The notes beneath the pieces are model-generated. The model was not told the origin of the DNA and ran no database searches. It saw only the letters and a program-made list of their open reading frames with translations. Positions 54,527 through 63,980 of a stretch of 64,000 bases of DNA are shown here, in pieces (position 1 is the first letter of the stretch; each line of letters starts with the position of its first letter). The translations under genes and the position numbers were made by a program. The DNA comes from Rhodococcus opacus B4 (GTDB taxonomy: Bacteria; Actinomycetota; Actinomycetes; Mycobacteriales; Mycobacteriaceae): assembly GCF_000010805.1 (NCBI RefSeq), contig NC_012522.1, forward strand, positions 7,254,001 to 7,318,000, in the 5' to 3' direction.

Positions 54527-55501
54527 GTGCTGAGATGGCGTGGTCTCGACGAGGTTCCTGCCGACTGGGGTCGTTGTGTTCTCACGATCGGCGTATTCGA
54601 TGGCGTGCACCGAGGTCACGCCCAATTGATCAGTCGAGCGGTGGCGGCTGCCCGCACGCGTGGAATACCCAGCGTGCTCATGACTTTCGATCCTCATCCG
54701 ATGGAAGTGGTTCGTCCGGGCAGTCATCCTGCCCAGCTCACGACGCTCGCCCGCAGGGCGGAGCTCGCGGAGGAGCTGGGCATCGACGTGTTCTGCGTCA
54801 TGCCGTTCACCGCCGAGTTCATGAAGCTGACGCCGGAGCGCTACGCCCACGAGATCCTCGTGGAGCGCCTGCATGTGGCGGACGTCGTCGTCGGTGAGAA
54901 CTTCACGTTCGGCAAGAAGGCCGCGGGCAACGTAGACCTGCTGCGGCAGATCGGCGACCGGTTCGGGTTTGCGGTCGACGGTGTGACGTTGCTCGCGGAG
55001 CACGCGGTCACGTTCTCGTCCACCTACATCCGTTCGTGCGTGGACGCCGGCGACATGGCCGCCGCGACGGAGGCCCTCGGCCGCCCGCACCGCGTCGAGG
55101 GTGTCGTCGTCCACGGGGACGGTCGTGGCCGCCAGCTCGGCTACCCGACCGCGAATGTCGCGCCGCCGATGTACGCCGCGATTCCCGCGGACGGCGTGTA
55201 CGCCGCCTGGTTCACCGTGCTCGGGCACGGAGTCGACCTGGGCACCGTCACTTCCGGCGAGCGGTACATGGCTGCCGTGTCGGTGGGCACCAATCCGACG
55301 TTCTCCGGGCGGACGCGCACGGTGGAGGCCTTCGTCCTCGACCGGGAAGCCGACCTGTACGGCCAGCACGTGGCCGTGGACCTCGTCGAGCGCCTCCGTG
55401 GGATGGAGAAGTTCGACTCCGTCGACGACCTGATCGTCGCGATGGGGAAGGACGCCGAACGTGCGCGCGCGATCCTGGCGGCGTCGGAGGACGTGCGGTA
55501 A
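54527..55501 (+). CDS. ribF: Bifunctional riboflavin kinase/FMN adenylyltransferase
   Basis: A 324-residue FAD synthetase. The N-terminal nucleotidyltransferase has GVFDGVHRGHAQL and FSSTYIRSCVDAGD; the C-terminal kinase has GRGRQLGYPTANVAPP and a second motif VGTNPTFSGRTRTVEAF. GTG 54527 gives MLRWRGLDEVPADWGRC, the mycobacterial family start; ATG 54491 would add 12 non-conserved residues. Directly before rpsO. Confidence 0.94.
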   Translation: MLRWRGLDEVPADWGRCVLTIGVFDGVHRGHAQLISRAVAAARTRGIPSVLMTFDPHPMEVVRPGSHPAQLTTLARRAELAEELGIDVFCVMPFTAEFMKLTPERYAHEILVERLHVADVVVGENFTFGKKAAGNVDLLRQIGDRFGFAVDGVTLLAEHAVTFSSTYIRSCVDAGDMAAATEALGRPHRVEGVVVHGDGRGRQLGYPTANVAPPMYAAIPADGVYAAWFTVLGHGVDLGTVTSGERYMAAVSVGTNPTFSGRTRTVEAFVLDREADLYGQHVAVDLVERLRGMEKFDSVDDLIVAMGKDAERARAILAASEDVR

Positions 55502-55611
55502 AGCTGTCCCATTTCAGCTGGTAAAGTAGTCCGCTGGCGTGCGCTGCGGTTCGCGGCGGCCGCGCCGAGTTTCGATCCTTGCACGCGAACGTCATCACCA
55601 GGAGTGAACCA

Positions 55612-55881
55612 GTGGCATTGACCACCGAAGAGAAGAAGCAGGTTCTGAGCGAGTACGGCCTGCACGAGACCGACACCGGTTCGCCGGAGGCGCAGGTGGC
55701 CATGCTCACCAAGCGCATCGTCGATCTCACTGAACACCTCAAGATGCACAAGCACGACCACCACTCCCGCCGCGGCCTCCTGCTGCTGGTCGGACGCCGT
55801 CGTCGTCTGCTCAAGTACGTCCAGAAGGTCGACATCGCGCGTTACCGCTCGCTGATCGAGCGTCTCGGCCTGCGTCGCTGA
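55612..55881 (+). CDS. rpsO: 30S ribosomal protein S15
   Basis: An 89-residue four-helix protein binding the 16S rRNA central domain. [20 protein letters not shown], then the conserved [22 protein letters not shown] and a final [16 protein letters not shown] 55612 follows AGGAG. The 110-base leader ahead of it may carry the autoregulatory site known for S15, but no pseudoknot was established by eye. Confidence 0.97.
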   Translation: MALTTEEKKQVLSEYGLHETDTGSPEAQVAMLTKRIVDLTEHLKMHKHDHHSRRGLLLLVGRRRRLLKYVQKVDIARYRSLIERLGLRR

Positions 55882-56194
55882 GTTTCGCAACACGGCGATC
55901 ATTTCGATCGCAAATCACTCCGGTAGCCGGCGGGGCCTTGCTTAGACTGGGCCTCGCTGGCTATCGGTGTTAGCTGCCGAGGGCAGCACTACCGTATGCA
56001 CCCGAGAATGTGGTGTCGGTCTTCGGTAGTGGTCTTCCGGACACGGTCCGGCGGACTTCGATCGACGGCCGCCTCCGCACAGTGACATCCCGAGAACTCG
56101 AGAGGGGGATGTCCCTCAGGTGCGCAGTTCTCGCCAGGAGGGTGAGAACGCCCCCGCGGGTACGGCGAAGACGAGAGGGAAGTGAAAAGAAGAG
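55882..56194 (+). promoter_or_regulatory. 313-base gpsI leader with promoter-like box and hairpins
   Basis: No gene. It contains a TAGACT near 55943, which fits an actinobacterial -10 box, and inverted repeats GCTGCC-GAG-GGCAGC (55973-55987), GACATCCC/GGGATGTC (56084-56091 and 56106-56113) and GTTCTC/GAGAAC (56127-56132 and 56144-56149). Long structured leaders of PNPase mRNAs are known targets of RNase III autocontrol in E. coli; here that is only an analogy. Confidence 0.5.
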
Positions 56195-58468
56195 ATGACA
56201 GAGAATTCCGCAGTAGAGGTCGATGAGGGCGTGTTCGAATCCACCGCCGTGATCGACAACGGGTCCTTCGGAACCCGCACCATTCGTTTCGAGACCGGTC
56301 GCCTCGCGCAGCAGGCCGCCGGTGCCGTCGTCGCCTACCTGGACGACGAGACGATGCTGCTGTCCGCAACGAGCGCCAGCAAGCACCCCAAGGAGCACTT
56401 CGACTTCTTCCCGCTGACGGTGGACGTCGAGGAGCGCATGTACGCCGCGGGCCGCATCCCCGGGTCGTTCTTCCGTCGTGAGGGCCGCCCGTCCACGGAC
56501 GCGATCCTGACCTGCCGCCTGATCGACCGGCCGCTGCGTCCGTCGTTCGTCGACGGTCTCCGCAACGAGATCCAGGTCGTGGTCACGGTAATGAGCCTGA
56601 ACCCGCAGGATCTGTACGACGTGGTCGCGATCAACGCCGCATCCGCCTCCACCCAGATCGCCGGACTGCCGTTCTCCGGCCCCGTCGGTGGCGTGCGTGT
56701 CGCGCTCATCACGTCGGACGAGAACAAGGCCGGCCAGTGGGTCGCATTCCCCACCGTCGAGCAGCTCGAGAACGCCGTCTTCGACATGGTCGTCGCCGGC
56801 CGCATCGTCTCCGGCAGCGGTGACGACGCCGACGTCGCGATCATGATGGTCGAGGCCGAGGCCACCGACAACGTGATCTCCCTGATCGACGGCGGCGCAC
56901 AGGCTCCCACCGAGACGATCGTGGCCGAGGGCCTCGAAGCCGCCAAGCCGTTCATCGCTCGCCTGTGCACCGCGCAGCAGCAGCTCGCGGTCAAGGCGGC
57001 CAAGCCCACCGGTGACTTCCCGGTCTTCCCGGCGTACCAAGACGACGTGTTCGCCGCCGTCGAGGCCGCCGCAGCGGAGAAGCTCAGCGCGGCACTGACC
57101 ATCGCCGGCAAGCAGGAGCGCGACGACAAGACCGACGAGGTCAAGGTCGAGGTCCTCGAGCAGGTCGCCCCGAACTTCGAGGGACGCGAGAAGGAACTCG
57201 GAGCGGCGTTCCGCTCGCTGACGAAGAAGCTGGTCCGTCAGCGCATCCTGCGCGACCAGTTCCGCATCGATGGCCGCGGCATCACGGACATCCGTTCGCT
57301 GTCGGCCGAGGTCGCCATCGTTCCGCGTGCGCACGGCTCCGCTCTGTTCGAGCGCGGCGAGACCCAGATCCTGGGTGTCACCACCCTCGACATGGTGAAG
57401 ATGGCGCAGCAGGTCGATTCGCTCGGACCCGAGACGACCAAGCGGTACATGCACCACTACAACTTCCCGCCGTACTCCACCGGTGAGACGGGACGCGTCG
57501 GTTCGCCGAAGCGCCGCGAGATCGGTCACGGCGCGCTGGCGGAGCGGGCTCTCATGCCCGTGCTGCCCAGCGTCGAGGAGTTCCCGTACGCCATCCGTCA
57601 GGTCTCGGAGGCACTCAGCTCCAACGGCTCCACCTCGATGGGTTCCGTGTGCGCGTCGACCCTCGCACTGCTGAACGCCGGTGTGCCGCTGAAGGCTCCG
57701 GTCGCCGGTATCGCCATGGGCCTCGTCTCCGACCAGGTCGACGGTGAGACCCGGTACGTCGCGCTGACCGACATCCTCGGTGCCGAGGACGCGTTCGGCG
57801 ACATGGACTTCAAGGTCGCGGGCACGAAGGACTTCGTCACGGCTCTGCAGCTCGACACGAAGCTCGACGGCATCCCGTCCAAGGTCCTCGCCGGTGCGCT
57901 GTCGCAGGCCAAGGATGCACGGGCGACGATCCTCGAGGTCATGGCCGAGGCCATCGACACCCCCGACGAGATGAGCCCGTTCGCCCCGCGCGTCACGGCC
58001 ATCAAGGTCCCCGTCGACAAGATCGGTGAGGTCATCGGCCCCAAGGGCAAGATGATCAACTCCATCACCGAGCAGACCGGCGCCAACATCTCCATCGAAG
58101 ATGACGGCACCGTGTTCGTCGGTGCGACGGACGGCCCGTCCGCGCAGGCCGCGATCGACATGATCAACGCCATCGCCAACCCGCAGCTGCCGAAGGTCGG
58201 CGAGCGCTTCCTGGGTACGGTCGTCAAGACCACCGCCTTCGGCGCGTTCGTGTCGCTCCTCCCCGGCCGCGACGGATTGGTGCACATCTCGAAGCTGGGC
58301 AGTGGCAAGCGCATTGCGAAGGTCGAGGACGTCGTGAGCGTCGGCTCGAAGTTGCGTGTCGAGATCGCCGACATCGACAACCGCGGCAAGATCTCGCTGA
58401 TCCCCGTCGAAGAAGACGGCGCTGCGGCTCCGGCCGAGCAGAGCGAAGAGGCGGCTGCCGAGAAGTAG
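56195..58468 (+). CDS. gpsI: Polyribonucleotide nucleotidyltransferase (PNPase/GpsI)
   Basis: A 757-residue phosphorolytic 3'-5' exoribonuclease and RNA-tailing enzyme. Two RNase PH domains (about 10-250 and 350-560, [21 protein letters not shown] and [23 protein letters not shown]), then KH ([17 protein letters not shown]) and S1 ([26 protein letters not shown]). ATG 56195 follows AAGAAGAG. The acidic Ala-rich tail is normal for actinobacteria. Confidence 0.96.
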
Positions 58469-58487
58469 CCTTCTCCCGGTCATCACG

Positions 58488-58525
58488 CCGGCGGCCCCGC
58501 ACGAATTCTCGTGCGGGGCCGCCGG
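58488..58525 (+). terminator. gpsI terminator
   Basis: CCGGCGGCCCCGCACGA (58488-58504) pairs perfectly with TCGTGCGGGGCCGCCGG (58509-58525), 17 bp with a 4-base loop, 19 bases after the gpsI stop. It also lies 26 bases downstream of the end of the convergent phosphatase gene (58552), so it may serve both. Confidence 0.78.
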
Positions 58526-58551
58526 TGTCTTCGGGTCCGGTGTCGGGAGGG

Positions 58552-58995
58552 TCAGGAGGTCGGTGCCGCGGTGAACCGCCCGACATACCGCCGCTGCCAC
58601 GGCGTCTCGACCGCGCGCGGGTGATAGTGCTGCCGGACGAAGGCGACGGCGTCCCGCGCAGGGACCCCGTCGAACACGGCGATGCAGGCGAGGGCGGTGC
58701 CCGTCCTGCCGCGGCCGCCCCCGCACGCCACCTCCACCCGCTCGGATGCGGCGCGGCGCCACACCTCGCCCAGCGCATCCCGGGCGTCGCGGCGGTCCCG
58801 GGGCAGCGCGAAATCGGGCCACCGGACCCACCGTGAGTCCCACTGCACCGCCGGCGGCGTGCGCCCCAGCAGGTACACGCCGAAATCGGGCAGGGGGCCG
58901 TCGGGGAGCGGTCGTCGCAGCCCCCGGCCGCGGACGAGACGCCCGGACGGCAGGTGGAGGATTCCGGGAGCCTCAGCGTCCCAGGTGTCGGTCAT
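58552..58995 (-). CDS. Protein-tyrosine-phosphatase-like protein
   Basis: A 147-residue dual-specificity-phosphatase-like protein. The P-loop ACGGGRGRTGTALA contains the C-x5-R motif, but the conserved His before Cys is Ala. The possible general acid lies in the DFALPRDRRD loop. ATG 58995 is chosen; GTG 59004 is close. Substrate unknown; activity could be weak or altered by the missing His. Confidence 0.75.
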   Translation of the reverse strand: MTDTWDAEAPGILHLPSGRLVRGRGLRRPLPDGPLPDFGVYLLGRTPPAVQWDSRWVRWPDFALPRDRRDARDALGEVWRRAASERVEVACGGGRGRTGTALACIAVFDGVPARDAVAFVRQHYHPRAVETPWQRRYVGRFTAAPTS

Positions 58996-59139
58996 GGTCG
59001 TCACCCTAGCGTCGCACTGCGTCGGGAACCGGGGGCAGACGGTCCGACCGTGGGCGCGGAGCGCCCGCACCGGACTACGGATCCACGCGGATTAGCCGTT
59101 GCCTCGTCGGTGTTGGAATCAGTACGGAACGGCAGACAC

Positions 59140-59187
59140 CGTTGCCGAGTAGCAACGCACCGATGCACTGCTCACGAGGGAGTGCAT
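59140..59187. promoter_or_regulatory. Inverted repeats in the fusion-gene leader
   Basis: CGTTGC-cgagta-GCAACG (59140-59157) and ATGCACT/AGTGCAT (59163-59169 and 59181-59187, 11-base spacer) lie in the 243 bases between the divergent phosphatase and SCP2-hydrolase genes, 50-100 bases before the latter's start. They are plausible regulator sites; no cognate regulator is obvious. Confidence 0.4.
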
Positions 59188-59238
59188 TCTCAGCGATCCG
59201 ACCTGGACCGGTGGGTATCGGAGCGGTGAGGAGTGGTC

Positions 59239-60525
59239 ATGACCATGGCACGCTCATTCGTGAGCTGCGATCCGGAAACCTGTCTCGCCAGCTGTCTGCC
59301 GCGCGACGTCACCCGCAGCGTGCTCGGCCACCGGCGGGTCACGATGAATCTCGACATCACCGGCCACGGCACATGGCTCGTCCGCCTCGACGAAGGCACG
59401 GTCACGTACGGACGCGGCGGGGTTGCGCATCCGACAAGCACCATCCGTACCGACGCGGCGACTCTCGGCGACCTGCTCGCCGGCCGAGTCAGTGTGGCCG
59501 ACGCCTTCTTATCCGGAGCACTCGAGATCCGGGGCAGCATGACGACGGTCCTCGCGATCGGCGGTACCCTCGCGCCCGACGTCGAGTTGCCGACCCGGGC
59601 ACAGGCCCGCGAGACCAGTGCCTACGGGGTACGCACGGGATACCTCGAAGTGGGTGCCCCGGGCACACGGCCGGTGGTGCTGTTGCACGGTCTCGGCGCC
59701 AACAACTCCTCCATGCTGCCGGTGCTGGCCGACCTCGCATCGGATCATCGGGTGATCTGCCCCGATCTTCCCGGGTTCGGGTCCTCGGCGGCCCCGGCCT
59801 GGCGGTACACCCCCGAACAATTGCATCGCTGGTTGCGTGCCTTCCTCGATGTGGTCGACGCCCGCGGCGCCGCGCTGATCGGACATTCTCTCGGCGGCCG
59901 TGTCGCTCTCGAACTCGCGCTGCGCGACCCGGATGCCGTGACCGGGTTGGTTTTGCTGTGCCCGGCGATGGCCTTCCGCCGCCGGCGCCGTCTGACCTCA
60001 CTGGCCCGGTTGCTTCCGCAGGATGTGGCGCGGCTTCCGCTCGCCGTGCCGCCGCGGCTGCTCCACGCGGGGACCCGTGCCGGGCTGCGGGCGCTGCTGG
60101 CGGATCCGGACGTGGTGCCCCGGCACTGGTACGAGGCCGCAGCGGACGAATGGGAGCTGTCGTTGCGACATGCTTCGCGCCGCCGGGCGCTGTGGTCGGC
60201 GCTGCTCGGACTGTATCTCGACGAACCGTTCGGGGAAACCGGGCTCTGGGACCGGATTTCGGGCCTCGAAGTGCCTGCACTGTTCCTGTGGGGCGACCGC
60301 GACACTCTCGTTCCCGCCCGATTCGACAGGCACGTCACGAGCGCCGTGCCCACCGCCAGGTCGGTGACGTTGCGAGCCTGTGGGCATGTTCCTCAGTTCG
60401 AGCAGCCCGAGACGACCCTCCGCCTGATCCGCGAGCAGCTCGCCGTTACTTCACGGCGGGGTGCGGTCGGAAAGCGGCGACCCAAGCGGGCACGACCCGG
60501 CGCCGGCACCGGTCGCATCGCCTGA
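59239..60525 (+). CDS. SCP2 sterol-transfer-like domain fused to alpha/beta hydrolase
   Basis: A 428-residue fusion. Residues about 25-110 resemble SCP2 (LVRLDEGTVTYGRGG; TIRTDAATLGDLLAGRVSVADAFLSGALEIRG). From about 130 an alpha/beta hydrolase follows, with VVLLHGLGANNSS, elbow LIGHSLGGRVALE, Asp in WGDRDTLVP and His in ACGHVPQFEQP, so the triad is complete. SCP2 binds lipids or sterols, so the hydrolase probably acts on a lipophilic ester presented by it. ATG 59239 follows GAGGAG by 5 bases; ATG 59245 is an alternative. Confidence 0.83.
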   Translation: MTMARSFVSCDPETCLASCLPRDVTRSVLGHRRVTMNLDITGHGTWLVRLDEGTVTYGRGGVAHPTSTIRTDAATLGDLLAGRVSVADAFLSGALEIRGSMTTVLAIGGTLAPDVELPTRAQARETSAYGVRTGYLEVGAPGTRPVVLLHGLGANNSSMLPVLADLASDHRVICPDLPGFGSSAAPAWRYTPEQLHRWLRAFLDVVDARGAALIGHSLGGRVALELALRDPDAVTGLVLLCPAMAFRRRRRLTSLARLLPQDVARLPLAVPPRLLHAGTRAGLRALLADPDVVPRHWYEAAADEWELSLRHASRRRALWSALLGLYLDEPFGETGLWDRISGLEVPALFLWGDRDTLVPARFDRHVTSAVPTARSVTLRACGHVPQFEQPETTLRLIREQLAVTSRRGAVGKRRPKRARPGAGTGRIA

Positions 60526-60626
60526 GCGCCGGGGGTGGCGCCGGCGTCCGATCGGGACCCGGTTGAGCGATGATGGGATCAACCGCGGCAACGATCTCGG
60601 ACGAGCACGCGGAGGAGGAGTGACCG

Positions 60627-61592
60627 GTGAAGGCAGTCATGTACTCCGAGTTCGGACCGCCGGAAGTCGTCGGCGTCCGTGAGGTTGCGCGACCCGCACC
60701 GAAGCCGGACGAGGTGCTGGTGCGAGTGCGCGCAACGACGGTGACGAGGGCAGAGACCCTCATGCGCAGGGGGTTCCCCCGCTGGGGACGTGTCGTCCTC
60801 GGCGTCACTCGGCCGCGGAAGAATCGGCGGATTCTCGGGCTCGAATTCTCCGGAGAGATCGCAGCGGCCGGCGCGGACGTGCGCCGGTTCGCCACAGGCG
60901 ACCAGGTCTTCGGATTCGCCGGATTCCACCTGGGTGCGTGCGCCGAATTCGTCTGCTTGCCGGAGTCCGCGTCGCTCGAGCGGAAGCCTGCCGGCATCAG
61001 CTTCGAGGAGGCGGCCGCCGCGGTCGACGGCCCGTCTACGGCGCTGTACTTCCTTCGCGACAAGGCACACGTCCGTAGCGGCCGGCACGTTGTGGTCAAC
61101 GGCGCTTCCGGGAGCATCGGAACCGCCGCCGTGCAACTCGCCAAGCACCTCGGCGCCGAAGTCACAGCGGTGTGCGGGTCCCGTAACGCCGATCTGGTCA
61201 CCGACCTGGGCGCCGACCACGTCGTCGACTATCAGACGGAAGACTTCACCTCCCACCACGAGGCCTACGACGTCATCTTCGACACCGTCAGCCCGACTTC
61301 GTTCGCGCGATGCCGACGGGCACTCACGCCGCATGGCTGCTACCTCCCCACGACCGGCCTGATCAACTGGCCTCTCGGTGCGTGGACTGCGCTGCGCGGC
61401 GGAAGAACTGTTCGGCCGGGGATGTCCGTCGAGAAGACGAGGGCACTTGCCTATGTGAAGGAACTGATCGAGTCCGACAGGTTTCGCATCGTCGTCGACC
61501 GCAACTTCCCGCTGGATCGGATCGTCGACGCACACCGATACGTCGACCTGGGTCACAAGGTCGGCAACGTGACGGTCACCGTGTGCGGTTGA
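60627..61592 (+). CDS. Zinc-independent medium-chain dehydrogenase/reductase (quinone oxidoreductase-like)
   Basis: A 321-residue NAD(P)H-dependent oxidoreductase. The N-terminal GroES fold starts MKAVMYSEFGPPEVV with FSGEIAAAGADVRRFATGDQVFG; the Rossmann motif is NGASGSIGTAAVQLAKHLGA. The Cys/His residues of zinc MDRs are absent. GTG 60627 follows GGAGGAGGAG. It is 101 bases after the fusion gene and may be co-transcribed. Substrate unknown. Confidence 0.87.
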   Translation: MKAVMYSEFGPPEVVGVREVARPAPKPDEVLVRVRATTVTRAETLMRRGFPRWGRVVLGVTRPRKNRRILGLEFSGEIAAAGADVRRFATGDQVFGFAGFHLGACAEFVCLPESASLERKPAGISFEEAAAAVDGPSTALYFLRDKAHVRSGRHVVVNGASGSIGTAAVQLAKHLGAEVTAVCGSRNADLVTDLGADHVVDYQTEDFTSHHEAYDVIFDTVSPTSFARCRRALTPHGCYLPTTGLINWPLGAWTALRGGRTVRPGMSVEKTRALAYVKELIESDRFRIVVDRNFPLDRIVDAHRYVDLGHKVGNVTVTVCG

Positions 61593-61669
61593 TGCGTCCG
61601 GTCGAGACGATCTGATTGGCATCCGAACCGCAGTCCGTAGTCCGTAGTCCCGTTAAGGATGTTTGCGAT

Positions 61670-62608
61670 TTACGAAAACTCCCTCGGGTTCGGTCGCTCG
61701 TCGTGACGGTTCTCCCTCGAGGTGAGCGCCACGAGGGCGGTGAGCACTGTAGTGACCGCGGCTCGCCGGGCGCCGGGCAGCAGCGCGGCACCGATGTCTC
61801 GGGTCGCTCGAGGATCGTCGAGGCGTATCTGCGCGCAGCCGGGTGGGGGAGTGTCGGCGGCCGGCACGATGCCGACGCCCAAGCCGGACGCCACCAGGCC
61901 GGACACGGTTCGCAGGTCCTCGCCTTCGAACGCGATCATGGGGAGGACGCCGGCTCGTGCGAACAGGTCGTCGACGGATCCGCGGAGGCCGTAGCCCGGC
62001 TTGAGCGTGATGACCGGCTCGGATGCGAGGTCGCGGATCGTCGTCGACGTCGAGGCGGCCCGCCTGTGCTCGGAGGGCACGAGCAGGACGAGTGGCTGTT
62101 CGAACAGCGGCGTGACCGTGAGTCCGTCCGGCGGAGGGTCGAGACGAGAGACGAGGGCGATATCGGCCTCCGCGTCGAGGAGGGTGTTCAGGCACGTGCG
62201 CCGCGCGCCCTGGCTGAGAACGAACCGGATCGCCGGATCCTCTGCGCGGACGATCCGGATCAACTCCGGCACGAGGTGCTCGCCGAGCGATGTTTGAAAG
62301 GCGATACGAACCGTTGCCCGCGTCCGTCGGTCCTGGGTCTGGACGGCGTCGAGGCCGTCCACGACCGCCTCGAGAGCGCGTTGCGCGTAGGGCACCAGTG
62401 TCCGGGCGGCATCCGTGAGCCGGACACCCCGGCCGTCCGGTTCCAGGAGAGCTGTGCCGAGTTGCCTCTCCAGTCGGCGGACTATCCGGCTGACCGTCGG
62501 CTGAGGCATTCCGAGCATGGCGGCGGCAACGGTCACGTGTTCGACCTCGCCGAGGGCGACGAGGACGGGAAGGTGCGGCAGCAGGGCCTTGACCGCCTCG
62601 CTATTCAT
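61670..62608 (-). CDS. LysR-family transcriptional regulator
   Basis: A 312-residue regulator. The N-terminal HTH (VTVAAAMLGMPQPTVSRIVRRLE) and a periplasmic-binding-protein-like effector domain (about 95-295) are complete. It faces an MFS exporter, with a LysR-type box in between, so it probably controls that gene. ATG 62608 is the first conserved start. Confidence 0.88.
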   Translation of the reverse strand: MNSEAVKALLPHLPVLVALGEVEHVTVAAAMLGMPQPTVSRIVRRLERQLGTALLEPDGRGVRLTDAARTLVPYAQRALEAVVDGLDAVQTQDRRTRATVRIAFQTSLGEHLVPELIRIVRAEDPAIRFVLSQGARRTCLNTLLDAEADIALVSRLDPPPDGLTVTPLFEQPLVLLVPSEHRRAASTSTTIRDLASEPVITLKPGYGLRGSVDDLFARAGVLPMIAFEGEDLRTVSGLVASGLGVGIVPAADTPPPGCAQIRLDDPRATRDIGAALLPGARRAAVTTVLTALVALTSRENRHDERPNPREFS

Positions 62609-62609
62609 G

Positions 62610-62625
62610 ACTCAACTGTATGAGT
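62610..62625. promoter_or_regulatory. Candidate LysR-type box
   Basis: ACTCA-ACTGTA-TGAGT is a dyad just before the LysR start (62608) and 55 bases before the divergent MFS start (62680). Its position overlapping the regulator's own start favours autorepression plus activation of the exporter. Confidence 0.5.
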
Positions 62626-62679
62626 TGTTCACCCATCACGCATTGGATTCATCGGTAGTGTCGTCCTAACGTCGAGTGC

Positions 62680-63900
62680 ATGTCCGCCACGCATGTCACC
62701 GAAACTGACACCCGCGGGCCGGTCGCCTCGCGCGATCCGGCGAAGGAGCCGAATCGGGACCGCCGGCTCTCGGCGGCTCTGTGGTGTGCGGGTTTGGCGA
62801 CCTTCGCGCTGATGTACGCGCCGCAAGGGCTCCTGACGCAGATCGGACACGACGCCTCCGTCAGTGCCGCGCAGGCTTCGCTTCTGGTCTCGGCGGCCAC
62901 ACTCGGGCTGGCGTTGTCGGTTCTGCCGTGGGCCCGGTTCTCGGATCGAGTCGGACGTCCCACCGCGATGCGGTATGCGGCGGCTACCGCCGGGCTGCTT
63001 GCCGTGGCCGTCCCGTGGCTTCCCACGTTCGAGGCCCTGGTGGCGGGACGGTTCGTGCAGGGTGTAGCGCTCGGGGGACTACCCGCGCTCGCGATGACGC
63101 TGCTCCACGAGGCCGCGGCTCCGGCGCGGACTGCAGCGCTGGCCGGCTCCTACGTCGCCGCAACCTCTTTGGGTGGACTGGGTGGCCGGCTACTGGTCGT
63201 TCCGGTGGCCGAGCATCTCGGATGGCGTCCCGCGCTCGCGATTCTCGGAGTTGGCCTGGCGATTCTGATGGCCGTCCTGATCGTGCTGTTGCCCGCCCGG
63301 CGGGGGCCGTGCTCGTCCACCCCGTCCAACGGAAGTCTCGTCGCTCACCTGCGGGATGCCCGGCTTCTGGCACTGTTCGGCATCGGTGCGCTGCTCGTCG
63401 GCGGCATGGTGGCGGTCTTCAACTATCTGCCCTTCCGCCTCGAGGCAGCCCCCTACCATCTCGCGCCGACGGTGGTGTCGCTCATCTTTCTCGCATACCT
63501 CGCGGGCACCGTGGGTTCCCGCGCCGCGGGATGGCTGGTAGGCCGGCTCGGCCACCGAACGGTGCTCGTGCTGGCCTGCACGTTCATGGCAGGTGGGACT
63601 GTGCTCAGCCTCGGCGGATCGCTGGTTTTGATCCTCCTCGGTCTGGCCGCGGTCACCGCCGGACTGTTCGTCGGCCACGCCGTCGCATCCGGCATGGTCG
63701 GCGCGCACGCGACGACGGGGCGGGCGCAGGCCACGGCGCTGTACAACGTCTCCTACTACGCCGGATCCAGCCTGTTCGGCTGGGTCGGAGGTGTCGCCTG
63801 GGCGAGCGGACGCTGGGTCGGCGTGGCTGTGCTCGTCCTCGTGCTGACGATGCTCGCGCTCGGCCTCGCGCTTCTCCCGAAGGCAAAGCTGCCGCGGTGA
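62680..63900 (+). CDS. Major facilitator transporter, 12-helix
   Basis: A 406-residue transporter with 12 predicted helices. The N-terminus is YAPQGLLTQIGHDASVSAAQA; motif A is WARFSDRVGRPTAMRY, and the central cytoplasmic loop is short. It is close to YnfM/arabinose-efflux-like exporters. Substrate unknown. Divergent from its LysR regulator. Confidence 0.87.
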   Translation: MSATHVTETDTRGPVASRDPAKEPNRDRRLSAALWCAGLATFALMYAPQGLLTQIGHDASVSAAQASLLVSAATLGLALSVLPWARFSDRVGRPTAMRYAAATAGLLAVAVPWLPTFEALVAGRFVQGVALGGLPALAMTLLHEAAAPARTAALAGSYVAATSLGGLGGRLLVVPVAEHLGWRPALAILGVGLAILMAVLIVLLPARRGPCSSTPSNGSLVAHLRDARLLALFGIGALLVGGMVAVFNYLPFRLEAAPYHLAPTVVSLIFLAYLAGTVGSRAAGWLVGRLGHRTVLVLACTFMAGGTVLSLGGSLVLILLGLAAVTAGLFVGHAVASGMVGAHATTGRAQATALYNVSYYAGSSLFGWVGGVAWASGRWVGVAVLVLVLTMLALGLALLPKAKLPR

Positions 63901-63980
63901 ATCTCTCCGGTGGGCCCGCGGCTGCCGCCCGAGGGCGGACCTGTTGTAATGGGACGAGAGACAAAGGGGGAGGGCGCTTG

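Noticed and set aside
55970-58843. 957-residue leftward frame opposite gpsI
   Set aside because: Composition (Arg, Asp, Val, His runs) is that of an antisense shadow of a high-GC gene.
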